DNA of 64,000 nt from an uncultured Bacteroides sp. Its GTDB lineage: Bacteria; Bacteroidota; Bacteroidia; Bacteroidales; Bacteroidaceae. A model generated the notes under the pieces. It was not told where the DNA came from. It was given only the letters and a program-made list of their open reading frames with translations, and did not search any database. This document shows, in pieces, positions 41,611 to 49,718 of the stretch (its first letter is position 1; the number at the start of each line of letters is the position of its first letter). The DNA lies in the NCBI GenBank assembly GCA_944322345.1, contig CALUOO010000001.1, positions 326,173 through 390,172 on the forward strand, in the 5' to 3' direction. The position numbers and the translations under genes are program-made.

Positions 41611-43638
41611 CTACTTCCACACCTGTTTTCCCTCTTCATACGTAAATATCCGTTCCTGATTTCCACGAGAGTGATTCATCAACAGCAGCAACGCCCCCTT
41701 CGGTACACCTTCGTAGACCAATGAATCCAGCATCGCCGTCTGCTCTCCCAACGATTTCCAGCGTTTGCCCGCACAATAGAACAGTTCGTAATCGTCCAGC
41801 GGACGGACATAATTGTCGCGGTTTGCCGGAGTATAGACAATGCGCTCTATCCGTCGGGGCGTACCGAGATCCAAGCCTGCCCAACCACCTTCCGGCTCTA
41901 TATAGTCGAACGAAGTCTCCGTGCTGCCATCGAACACATTGGGGTATTCGTGCGAACCGTCTTTCTGGTAGCAGCCGGGCGTGCCGATGGGAGTTCCCCT
42001 CAAAGGCAACAGCCCTTCCGCTGCATAAAACTCCACCTCTGCCACGCAGCTATGCGACTTCTTGGGTCCCATATAGCGCACATAGCGATAGGGACGGGAG
42101 GGAGCTGCAAGGCGTACCTCCGTGCGAAGCCGTTCGGGCTTCACCGCAATGGTGTGGAGCACCTCTTTCCGGCGGAAGTCAGGGTCATTGCTCCCTTCAA
42201 ATACTCCGCCCACCATGCGCTTCTGGAATGTCTCGTCGTTGTGCAAAGGATACTTGGCATACAGGACAACCCGTTCCGCGCTGTCGGACGGAGTAAAGAA
42301 AGAGAATCTATTGGAAACACGAATTTCAAACGGGTCAGTCCAGAAACGGAGGCGTCCCTTTTCGTAGGTAGCCACCCGCATCACGTTGCCGGTCTGTATG
42401 TCGGGGAAAGCCATCCGGCGGCGGTCGAACACCGTCCATGCCACCGGCTCCCAGTCCATGCGGGTACTGGCGCAGAGGTAGGCGATGCGCGAACGGGGCT
42501 CACCGGGATAAAGGGCATCCGTCGGGACTACCATCTCCTTTTTATAATAGTCGGTATAGAGTGCCGTAACGTCCTGCAGGTGCGGGTCGGCAAAGATGCC
42601 CGTTGCCACGCTGTCCAGCCGTTGCATCTCCTCCTGCATCCGGCGGTTGACACCGAACGTGGTGCGGTAGACTTTGGTTTTGGCAAGCTTGTAGGGATTG
42701 CCTGCTCCCGCCTGCTTCAGCCGTTCGGGATACTCCGAAGTGTATAGCGCCCCGTATTTGTCGGTAAACGCCAGCCACTGGTGACCACCGTTGCCGCCGC
42801 CATGAAGCGGCAGGAAGTCGACGGCACAGGGAATGCCCAACGCACGGCATACATACACTACATAGTCGGACAATTCGCGGCAACTGCCGGAACGGGCGGC
42901 AAGCGCCACCCGAGGTCCCACATGGGGCAATTCGTCGCCCGGTCCGGTAGTGGTGAAGAAACGGGATTCCCTCCGAAGGGTGTCTATCAGGATGCGTGCC
43001 GCCGCAGCCGGATCTTCGTTACCGGACACGGAATCCAACCGAAAAGTATTGAGCTTGGGGTTATACTTCCGGTAGATTTCTTCGCGCCAGTCGGCAAGCG
43101 TCTCGTTGCCGATGCGGTGAGGAAGGATGTATTCGCAGAAGTCGGCAAAGGAGACATTCTTGCCCCACGGCTGCTCACGCCACACCTTAAACGCCCATTC
43201 GATGTTGCGGCAGAGGTAGGCGGAATCCACCGTCTCGATGTCGCAATAGCGTTCCAGCTTTGCCAACGAGAACTCCCCGTAGCGTCCCTTGATTTCGTTG
43301 AGCAACTGTTGGGGCGTCATTCCCTGTCGGCGTGCCTCTTGCAAGCGCTCAAAATAAGAGAGGTAGTGGTCGAGCAACTCTCCTTTATAATAGGTGTACG
43401 ATGGCATATTCTCTATCAGAAAACAGGCGGCACGGTATTTCAGGCTGTCTGCCGGATGCAACCGATAGCGGCGAAGCACCTTTTCAAGCTCCGTCCGGTT
43501 CTCTCCGGCACGACGGAGCGCCACTTCCAAGTAGGAGGAATCGGCAATTTTATCTTGCTTAGGTGAACAAGCCACAACAAACAAGAGAAACAACCAAATC
43601 CATGTAAAATGAAACAATATTTTACTGGTATTTTTCAT
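41611..43638 (-). CDS. Transglutaminase-like lipoprotein with discoidin-like C-terminus
   Basis: 675 residues, lipobox VVAC (about residue 24). The N-terminal 200 residues are helical. A transglutaminase core follows: RSGSCRELSDYVVYVCRALGIP carries the catalytic Cys, and GNGGHQWLAFTDKYG the catalytic His, in the order used by peptide-N-glycanase and bacterial transglutaminase-like proteases. The C-terminal 150 residues (YRYVRYMGPKKSHSCVAEVEFYA, FDGSTETSFDYIEPEGGWAGLDL) look like a discoidin (F5/8C) glycan-binding domain. It may act on surface or host glycoproteins. It is GC-rich, unlike the neighbouring island. Confidence 0.82.
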   Translation of the reverse strand: MKNTSKILFHFTWIWLFLLFVVACSPKQDKIADSSYLEVALRRAGENRTELEKVLRRYRLHPADSLKYRAACFLIENMPSYTYYKGELLDHYLSYFERLQEARRQGMTPQQLLNEIKGRYGEFSLAKLERYCDIETVDSAYLCRNIEWAFKVWREQPWGKNVSFADFCEYILPHRIGNETLADWREEIYRKYNPKLNTFRLDSVSGNEDPAAAARILIDTLRRESRFFTTTGPGDELPHVGPRVALAARSGSCRELSDYVVYVCRALGIPCAVDFLPLHGGGNGGHQWLAFTDKYGALYTSEYPERLKQAGAGNPYKLAKTKVYRTTFGVNRRMQEEMQRLDSVATGIFADPHLQDVTALYTDYYKKEMVVPTDALYPGEPRSRIAYLCASTRMDWEPVAWTVFDRRRMAFPDIQTGNVMRVATYEKGRLRFWTDPFEIRVSNRFSFFTPSDSAERVVLYAKYPLHNDETFQKRMVGGVFEGSNDPDFRRKEVLHTIAVKPERLRTEVRLAAPSRPYRYVRYMGPKKSHSCVAEVEFYAAEGLLPLRGTPIGTPGCYQKDGSHEYPNVFDGSTETSFDYIEPEGGWAGLDLGTPRRIERIVYTPANRDNYVRPLDDYELFYCAGKRWKSLGEQTAMLDSLVYEGVPKGALLLLMNHSRGNQERIFTYEEGKQVWK

Positions 43639-43688
43639 GAACTAAAGATAAAAGTGATCCTCAAAATGTGGATATGCAATCAAAAACA

Positions 43689-43758
43689 CCCTGTCATCCT
43701 AAACAAAGCGAAGTATGACACACATGCCAAGATTCTTCACGTTGAGAATGGCAGGATG
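43689..43758. repeat. Dispersed REP-like palindrome
   Basis: CCCTGTCATCCT and the near-inverse GAATGGCAGGATG bound a segment containing CAAAGCGAAG and AGATTCTTCACGTT. It resembles the widespread bacterial TGTCATCCTGA-type repeats. It lies between the transglutaminase-like and a lipoprotein gene. Confidence 0.55.
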
Positions 43759-43786
43759 TTAATTTAGAAAACTCCTTGTTACTATA

Positions 43787-44410
43787 TTATTTAAAACCGA
43801 CAGTAACGATAGCACCATTACCTGCATGTTTTCTTGCATCAACAGAAATCTGTTTTCCAGCTTGAACACTAACTTCTTTAGAGGCTTCAGTATACATAAA
43901 CCCCGACAGAGTAACAGAAATATCTCCACTGAGCACTACGCTCCAGGCTGGCGAAGTACCACGTGCTATCACTGTCAATTTATTACTTGCCGGAGTAAAC
44001 TTTGCAGAACCATCTGATACATTATATCCCATAGTTATAGTAGGATAACTGGTTGAACCCTCTGAACGAGTTTTAATACTTCGGACACTAAAATCAGATA
44101 TTCCCACTGATGATGAAGGTTCCAATACAACGGTAGGTATTCCTTTCTCTTCTGACTCGTCAAGGCTCTGATTAACCATGTCAATATCAGAGATGAGAGT
44201 ATTATAAAACTCTTTAGAAATTCCCAGCTTCAATGCTTCGCTACTAGACAAATCAAGTATATATCTTCTATCTTTGACCTGCAAATAGGGAAGTATTTTC
44301 TCATTTGCCGCTTGAATATCGTCTAACATTCCATCAGACTCAACCTGTTGTTCCTGAGAACATGCCATGAACAAAGGCAATATTAAACACAAACCTAATA
44401 ACTGTTTCAT
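43787..44410 (-). CDS. Lipoprotein with EALxxGIS module (partner 1)
   Basis: 207 residues. Lipobox LFMAC (Cys17). Residues about 45-95 contain RRYILDLSSSEALKLGISKE, then SDIDMVNQSLDESEEKGIP, matching the same module in the 110-residue gene upstream. The C-terminal half is beta-rich (KLTVIARGTSPAWSVVLSGDISV). The ATG overlaps the previous stop by 4 bp. The function is unknown. Confidence 0.75.
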   Translation of the reverse strand: MKQLLGLCLILPLFMACSQEQQVESDGMLDDIQAANEKILPYLQVKDRRYILDLSSSEALKLGISKEFYNTLISDIDMVNQSLDESEEKGIPTVVLEPSSSVGISDFSVRSIKTRSEGSTSYPTITMGYNVSDGSAKFTPASNKLTVIARGTSPAWSVVLSGDISVTLSGFMYTEASKEVSVQAGKQISVDARKHAGNGAIVTVGFK

Positions 44411-44739
44411 TTTTTATTCTCCTTCTTTTTCTTATAAAATTCTTGTGGGTCGGATAACGAAAACTGTGTTACGCCATCTTCTATCGCCTCCCGAATCCCC
44501 TGATTAACATTTGAAATGCACTCTTCCAGCTCTTGAAAACCTCTTTCGGAAATACCCTTCTGGAGTGCTTCCTCTTTTGAAAGAGTAAATACATACGTGC
44601 TGTCAACCAACTTTAAGTACTTGTAAAGGGTGTCAGCCTCGCTTTGAGAATATTGATAAGGTGTAACAGATACATCTTCCTGTTGATTGCTTGCGCATCC
44701 ACCAATAATCAGTGACAAAAAAATAATCCAGTTTTTCAT
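44407..44739 (-). CDS. Small lipoprotein with EALxxGIS module (partner 2)
   Basis: 110 residues. Lipobox IIGGC (Cys15). It is almost entirely the shared module: STYVFTLSKEEALQKGISE followed by EECISNVNQGIREAIEDG, then a lysine-rich tail. Partner 1 carries the same module followed by a beta-rich domain, so this gene may be a truncated duplicate or an accessory subunit. The start is followed by a 600-bp region with two striking repeat systems. Confidence 0.72.
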   Translation of the reverse strand: MKNWIIFLSLIIGGCASNQQEDVSVTPYQYSQSEADTLYKYLKLVDSTYVFTLSKEEALQKGISERGFQELEECISNVNQGIREAIEDGVTQFSLSDPQEFYKKKKENKK

Positions 44740-44867
44740 TGTACCTCCTTTTATTTAAATATGATTATAAACAGCATTCTTTTGATGTACGTCAAAGATA
44801 AAGAAGAAAAAATCATTCCACAAGCAGGTATGACAGATTATTTTTCGTATCTTACTAATTATCAGAC

Positions 44868-44920
44868 GTGTGACAAGGTGTGACAATTGTAAATACCTCT
44901 AAATTGTCACACTTGTCACA
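44868..44920. promoter_or_regulatory. Fourfold TGTGACA operator-like element
   Basis: GTGTGACA occurs at 44868 and 44878, and the inverse TTGTCACA at about 44905 and 44914-44920. Half-sites within each pair are 10 bp apart, one helical turn. The two pairs are inverted around an AT-rich centre of about 19 bp. It could be an operator for a tandem dimer regulator or a long hairpin RNA. It is 130 bp upstream of the small lipoprotein gene. Confidence 0.6.
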
Positions 44921-44963
44921 GCGTATTATACCCAATTCTGACCGAAAAAATATATAAACATGG

Positions 44964-45036
44964 TTTTTGAGTTTGTAAGTTTGCAAGTTCATAAGTTATC
45001 GTTTTACCTTAACTCAAAAACTTATAAACTCAAAAG
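44964..45036. repeat. Degenerate AAACTCATAAAC-type low-complexity repeat
   Basis: Two tracts, TTTTTGAGTTTGTAAGTTTG and AACTCAAAAACTTATAAACT, that are largely inverse to each other and could form a hairpin. Confidence 0.55.
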
Positions 45037-45106
45037 TATTCCCGCTGTTCTCTGTCTTTATTGCCAGCGATAGAAAGATTATTCATTTTGCCTCTAATCC
45101 TTTTTC

Positions 45107-45196
45107 CGTATCACTTAAGTAATCCTTTCGTATCACATAAGTGTTACGAAAGGTCAACCTAAGTGATACGAAAGGTTGACTATTGTGATACGAAAG
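45107..45196. repeat. 22-bp-period head-to-head repeat, site B
   Basis: CGTATCAC at 45107 and 45129, then the inverse at 45141 (GTGTTACG), 45163 and 45185 (GTGATACG). Every same-strand step is 22 bp. The inverse units carry AAAGG or AAAG after the core word. It lies 150 bp upstream of the 45350 gene, in a divergent intergenic region. Confidence 0.85.
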
Positions 45197-45349
45197 AAAA
45201 ATGCAAAAGAAAATCGATAAACATCGTAAAACAGAGAAATAATACAGCATCACACAAGACATAAAATCAGAAACTATTCAAACAATCTATTCGCTCTTTT
45301 CATTTATTTTTTATTAATTTGCGCTACATTGAAAACAAATAAAAACAAA

Positions 45350-46036
45350 ATGAAACAAACACACTTGAAGGCAGGCATTGCCTGCGCATTGGGCATACTG
45401 CTGGGCATCTACAGCTGCCAAAACAATTCTTTCTACGACATGACGGAAGAGAACATGCTGCAACACGGAAACGTTGTTGCCCGGAATGCAGGATTAAGAG
45501 CATACTCGCCGGTAGACTCCATCCTTGCATCGGACGAAATATGGGAATTTAAGGAAGCCGGCGACCGGTTGGCAGAAAAATTTGATGCCTATGTGGCTAC
45601 TTTAAGCGAAGAAGCTTACAATGAAATGGTGGCACACATGGAGGATGATGACTACATGGCAGCCCTCTTCGAAAAAGCGGATGTGGCAAAAGAGGGAGAA
45701 GCCGTGGACAAAGCACTGGAAAAGCTGTATGCCAACACCGGATACCTCAGACTTAGCAAAGCGGAGCAGACGGAACTGTTTGAACAACTGGCAAGAAGCA
45801 ACACCGCTATCCGGACTTCACCACTGAAAACACGGACAGAAAACGAAGCTGCCTGCCGGACAAAAAGAGATGAAGCATACGCAGAGGCGGATAGGGAATA
45901 TTATCAGGAACTGGAGGATTGTAAACGTTATACATTTAATTACGAAAATTGTAAAAACAAAGCTACAGCAAGAAAAAATAAAAAATACAAAGACGCTAAC
46001 GACGAGTATGAAGCATGTTTAAAAGCTGGCAAATAA
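45350..46036 (+). CDS. Lipoprotein with Cys-containing helical tail
   Basis: 228 residues from ATG 45350; a TTG at 45329 is an unlikely start. Lipobox-like IYSC (about residue 23). The mature protein is strongly helical. The tail (about 160-226) reads NEAACRTKRDEAYAEADREY, YQELEDCKRYTFNYENCKNK and YEACLKAGK, giving evenly spaced Cys in charged helices, as in a small disulfide-bonded helical hairpin. I recognise no family. The next gene overlaps its end by 22 bp, suggesting coupled expression. TTAATTTG just upstream is a near-match to the -7 element. Confidence 0.76.
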   Translation: MKQTHLKAGIACALGILLGIYSCQNNSFYDMTEENMLQHGNVVARNAGLRAYSPVDSILASDEIWEFKEAGDRLAEKFDAYVATLSEEAYNEMVAHMEDDDYMAALFEKADVAKEGEAVDKALEKLYANTGYLRLSKAEQTELFEQLARSNTAIRTSPLKTRTENEAACRTKRDEAYAEADREYYQELEDCKRYTFNYENCKNKATARKNKKYKDANDEYEACLKAGK

Positions 46037-46302
46037 AAACAGGATTCTACATTATTTTATACAACCTTGTCTGCTGGATAGAGATAATTCTTTGCAATTT
46101 ATACATTTCAGGGACAGATGGCTTTTATATGAATTTGCTCATCGAGTTTGTTGACTTACTTTCGTGGATAGTCACGATAGTAGGTGCTATCCGTTCCATG
46201 CCTCCCAATCCATACTCAAGCGTAAGGGTATTCTACTACATGGCAGGATTTGGAGGGATGTTGGGAACGATGCACTGGTTGTGGAACTTATTGGACTTCT
46301 AA
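46015..46302 (+). CDS. Small polytopic membrane protein
   Basis: 95 residues with three hydrophobic segments: TGFYIILYNLVCWIEIILC, NLLIEFVDLLSWIVTIVGAI and VFYYMAGFGGMLGTMHWLW. It starts inside the lipoprotein gene, in another frame, and ends against the convergent regulator gene (4-bp overlap). It could anchor or export its partner. The function is unknown. Confidence 0.65.
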   Translation: MFKSWQIKTGFYIILYNLVCWIEIILCNLYISGTDGFYMNLLIEFVDLLSWIVTIVGAIRSMPPNPYSSVRVFYYMAGFGGMLGTMHWLWNLLDF

Positions 46303-47126
46303 TGCAACGAACGTAGGAATTGCTCCAGTTTGCCTCCCACATTGTCCAACTTGATGCCTGTTTTTTTGGCAATTCTCGACTTTGCTTTTCGGTAAGTTTC
46401 GTCGGAAAGAGCTAAAATTTTCTGAATTTCGGCCGATGTTTTGCCGTGCCGAATCAGAAAACAGATCAGAATCTCGCGGGAAGTCAACGAACGGTTCACA
46501 TTTCCTTCAAGCCAATTGGAGAGAGGTTGGTCTATCGTGCAACAATGCTTTGCCAAGGGAGTTTCAAGGCTGGCGAGTTCCGACGAAATTTTATGTCCGT
46601 CCATCATGTTGCCAAATACGAAGTCAAGCTGTTCCGGTAACACCTCCACAGAATCCTTTTCTGTTTTGCCACACTCCAACGGACACTTTTGTCTCCCAGT
46701 CTTCATCACCCTCCGGATGCTGACAAAAAGGATGCTTCCGCAGACAGCTACGGCCAACAGGCGCAACAGCACCTCGTCCATTTCCGGTTCTACCTGCCCG
46801 GCTGCATCGGGAAGCGGAACAGGAGAAAAGTCACATGCCACAATCCATATCAATGCAGCCACCACCTGCAGATTAATGAGACGTCCCATCAGCAAAGGGG
46901 TATCCGACTCACGATAAGTCCAGCACAAAGCCATAGAAAAAAGTATAGTACGGCATACCATCGACAGAATGGAAGAGACTAAAGATTCCTGCGAAGAAGG
47001 GACAAAGACTTCGCAAACATAAATGCCGGCAAGCACCAGCACACACAAAGCGCCTCCGGCCAGACGTTGCTTCAACGTATTGGGGGAGGTAAGTCTTACT
47101 TGATCGGGAAGAGCAAACAGCTTCAT
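46299..47126 (-). CDS. Membrane-embedded LuxR-type regulator
   Basis: 275 residues. The N-terminal half has about four membrane segments (GGALCVLVLAGIYVCEVFV, SSILSMVCRTILFSMALC, LINLQVVAALIWIVAC and LLRLLAVAVCGSILFVSI). The C-terminal 60 residues match a LuxR-type helix-turn-helix: LTSREILICFLIRHGKTSAE, then IQKILALSDETYRKAKSRIA. Residues between may be a linker. It should act from the inner membrane on nearby promoters. It is convergent with the lipoprotein/membrane-protein pair. No response-regulator phosphorylation domain is present. Confidence 0.8.
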   Translation of the reverse strand: MKLFALPDQVRLTSPNTLKQRLAGGALCVLVLAGIYVCEVFVPSSQESLVSSILSMVCRTILFSMALCWTYRESDTPLLMGRLINLQVVAALIWIVACDFSPVPLPDAAGQVEPEMDEVLLRLLAVAVCGSILFVSIRRVMKTGRQKCPLECGKTEKDSVEVLPEQLDFVFGNMMDGHKISSELASLETPLAKHCCTIDQPLSNWLEGNVNRSLTSREILICFLIRHGKTSAEIQKILALSDETYRKAKSRIAKKTGIKLDNVGGKLEQFLRSLH

Positions 47127-47202
47127 TTTATCGGTACATAGTAGTTTCTGTTACAAATAAAAGAATAATCTTTGCAAATTCCAAAAAAAATAAAGGCGGG
47201 GA

Positions 47203-47577
47203 CACCACAGATTACCCAGATTTTCACAGATTAGCGCGAATTATTTAGCCAATGAAAATTTTTTCCATCGCGCAGCCTCCGGCATCATCGGGCAGACGTA
47301 AGCAAGGCGCAGGCTGTGAGGCGTGAAAAAGCACAGACTGTCTGAGCGAAGAGAGTTTCTGAGCTTTAGCCGAACAGACAAGACGGTAGCTGGAAAGATG
47401 CAGACGGCAACCTTTCTTTTTGGTAGCTTTTTCGTTCGTTTACACGAAAGAAAAAGTACAGTAAACTCTAAATTTATTACAGACTATCCGGACATAAAGA
47501 AAGCGGATTAGCGCAGATTTCCGCAAATAAAAATATTTGCCAATAGTAATCTGCGTTAATCCGCGTAATCTGTGGTG
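47203..47577. repeat. Complex inverted-repeat intergenic element
   Basis: CACCACAGATTAC (47203-47215) and its exact inverse GTAATCTGTGGTG (47565-47577) bound 375 bp. Inside the right end, GCGGATTAGCGCAGATT (47503-47519) pairs with AATCTGCGTTAATCCGC (47548-47564), 16 of 17. The middle has the palindrome TTTCGTTCGTTTACACGAAAG. No coding frame is credible. It looks like a non-autonomous repeat or a decayed insertion between a regulator gene and the GH127 gene. Confidence 0.65.
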
Positions 47578-47585
47578 GATTATAC

Positions 47586-49643
47586 CTATTCGCGACTATT
47601 CGGGAATGCCGAAATTCTCAACCGTGCCGCTCCCATCGGAATCAGGGTGATTTCTTCTTTCGCTCCCTTCACGGCATCTTCTTCGGGCAGGACACCACAC
47701 AAACCGCTCTCCTCAGCTTTCCATTCGGGGACAAGACGTCCAAACGCTTTCACCTCCAACGGTACACTGCCGATGGTAAAGGGAAAATTGTCGGCAGGCC
47801 ACTTCTTACGGATTACTTTGAAATCTTTCAGCGGATCGGTTTTGCCCAATACCAGTGCATAATTCCACGGAGTGGTGGGATAGATTTCAGTGGTAGGCCA
47901 TTTCTCAGGGTCGGCACCTTTCTGCCACTTGGAGTCCCAAATAGCAGCTGCGCGACTGTCTTTCTGCTCGTATTTTTCGCCAATCTTAAGCGAAAGTGTT
48001 AATGGTCCGTAGTCCACACTGACGCTGTTCTTGTTCACCTGCCATGTACGCATGGAGAGAGACATGGGCAACTGAAGTTCTACACGGTCACCATCTGCCC
48101 ACTCACGCTCGATACGAAGATATTTCCCGGCAATGGGAGTTGTGGCTACCGACTTGCCGTTCACACTCACCTGTGCTCCCTTTGTCCACGAGGGGATACG
48201 AAGATAGAAGGGGAAGGACACCTTCCCGGCTGTAGAAACGGTAAAGGCGATGCTTTCTTCAAACGGATAGTTGGTCTCTTCGTGCAGGGTGATTTCCTTG
48301 CCTTCACCCACCTTGACGGTTGCTTTGCATGCCGCATAGATTGCCGTAGCGATACCATTATCAGGAGTGGCCAACACCAAGTGCTCGGAGAAATAAGGCC
48401 ATCCCTGTGCATGATTGTGCTGACAGCAACGGCTGCTGAAAGGGTTCATTGCAAGGAAAGGGCCATTGTTGTCGATACCCGGATGGTGGTTTTTAGAGTC
48501 ACTTACCGTATGGTTGGGACAGGTGATGTAGCGCAATGCCTTGAAGTCGGGCATCACGGCTGCAGGATAGGAGTTGAATGCCACCTCCTCGCAATGTTCT
48601 GCCCACATCGGGTCGCCGGTCAGGCACAACATGATCTCGTCGGATGCCATCTGCTCTACCAGTCCACAGGTTTCCACTCCCTGACGGGGATCGATGAATC
48701 CCATGCGGGCATTCTCGTCAGCACCGAACATACCACCCGGCACCTGTCCGAAGGTACGGCGGATCAGGCGGTGCACATTGTACGAAGCTTTCAGCATGGC
48801 AGAATCGCCGGTCAGCATATAGTAAGTGGCCGGTTCGCGAAAACACTGGGCAATGTTGACATTATGCCAGTTGGGCAACGACGAAGGACGTGTCCAGTCT
48901 GCCGTATTGCGGTGAATCTTCTCGGCAAGCTCCAGCAGGAAGGGTTCGCCCGTCCGGTTGTAAAGCCAATATACACTATAGATATTGTCGCCTCCACGGC
49001 TGTTCTCCCAATAATCTTTCAGAAACTGATCGTCGGGGACGGTCAGCTGCCATTTGAAGTAGGCAGTCATCAGATCGATGACGCGCGGATCGTTGGAATA
49101 TTCGTAATACGACTGCAAACACCAGAGCATGATCATCTGTGCCCACAGCTCTCGACGCCCGTTGCGCTCGTTGACCGGACCGAAATAGCCGTCGGGCTGA
49201 CGACTGGCAAACACGCCTTCGAGCCATGTCTTGGTCTCGGCTATCATTTGCGAATCGTTCAGTATATAGGCAAGGTTTCCATATCCCTTCAGCCAATAGG
49301 GGACTTCCTCCCAGCCATGATCGCCACCATTGGTGAGCCACGCATTATTTTCCTTTTCCAGCCATGCGCTGATTTCGCCCAGATGTCCGGTCAGTCCGTC
49401 GCGCTGAAGCTCCAGATAACGCTTTACCCACCCTTCGGGCTGTATGCTCCCTACAGGCAGCTTGATAAAGTTCAAAGGCTGAAGCGGAGCACGATAGCTC
49501 ACATAATTCACATTGGTTGACTGTGTGTCGGGGCGGTCGACTACGGTAACAGTCCCGTCCGACGTGCCGGAGCTACACGATGTAGCCAGCATGCCTGCCG
49601 CAATCCATGTGCCCATCAATTGCAATTTGGTCTTTAGTTTCAT
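47586..49643 (-). CDS. GH127-family lipoprotein (beta-L-arabinofuranosidase-like, DUF1680)
   Basis: 685 residues. Lipobox LATSC (Cys23). The (alpha/alpha)6 barrel of DUF1680/GH127 is indicated by GHLGEISAWLEK, the ETC motif (324-326) and RCCQHN with Cys406-Cys407. In characterised GH127 enzymes a Glu, a Cys in ETC and the paired Cys bind zinc, and one Cys of the pair is the nucleophile; all these are present. It should release arabinofuranose or a related sugar from a glycan; exact linkage cannot be called. It is the last gene of the cluster and is surface- or periplasm-anchored. Confidence 0.88.
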   Translation of the reverse strand: MKLKTKLQLMGTWIAAGMLATSCSSGTSDGTVTVVDRPDTQSTNVNYVSYRAPLQPLNFIKLPVGSIQPEGWVKRYLELQRDGLTGHLGEISAWLEKENNAWLTNGGDHGWEEVPYWLKGYGNLAYILNDSQMIAETKTWLEGVFASRQPDGYFGPVNERNGRRELWAQMIMLWCLQSYYEYSNDPRVIDLMTAYFKWQLTVPDDQFLKDYWENSRGGDNIYSVYWLYNRTGEPFLLELAEKIHRNTADWTRPSSLPNWHNVNIAQCFREPATYYMLTGDSAMLKASYNVHRLIRRTFGQVPGGMFGADENARMGFIDPRQGVETCGLVEQMASDEIMLCLTGDPMWAEHCEEVAFNSYPAAVMPDFKALRYITCPNHTVSDSKNHHPGIDNNGPFLAMNPFSSRCCQHNHAQGWPYFSEHLVLATPDNGIATAIYAACKATVKVGEGKEITLHEETNYPFEESIAFTVSTAGKVSFPFYLRIPSWTKGAQVSVNGKSVATTPIAGKYLRIEREWADGDRVELQLPMSLSMRTWQVNKNSVSVDYGPLTLSLKIGEKYEQKDSRAAAIWDSKWQKGADPEKWPTTEIYPTTPWNYALVLGKTDPLKDFKVIRKKWPADNFPFTIGSVPLEVKAFGRLVPEWKAEESGLCGVLPEEDAVKGAKEEITLIPMGAARLRISAFPNSRE

Positions 49644-49659
49644 TTCGATTAGTATTAAG

Positions 49660-49681
49660 CTTATGAGTTTTAAGTTTTTAG
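49660..49681. repeat. Degenerate TTATGAGTTTTAAG low-complexity tract
   Basis: A short copy of the TTTGAGTTTTAAG motif, between the GH127 and GH92 genes. Confidence 0.45.
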
Positions 49682-49718
49682 GTTATTGCGGAACAGCGGC
49701 TTAAAGACAGACCGATTA

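Noticed and set aside
42781-43566. A 261-codon plus-strand frame opposite the transglutaminase-like gene
   Set aside because: GC-rich shadow without motifs; the opposite strand has a lipobox and catalytic Cys and His.
45107-45196. A CRISPR array
   Set aside because: Units are short, repeat every 22 bp without unique spacers, and change orientation halfway. No cas gene is present.
47323-47511. A 62-codon plus-strand frame in the nested-repeat region
   Set aside because: It runs through palindromic and low-complexity DNA with no start signal; more likely part of the repeat element.
48282-49520. A 412-codon plus-strand frame opposite the GH127 gene
   Set aside because: It is the antisense shadow of a gene with clear GH127 catalytic motifs; no start signals or family match.
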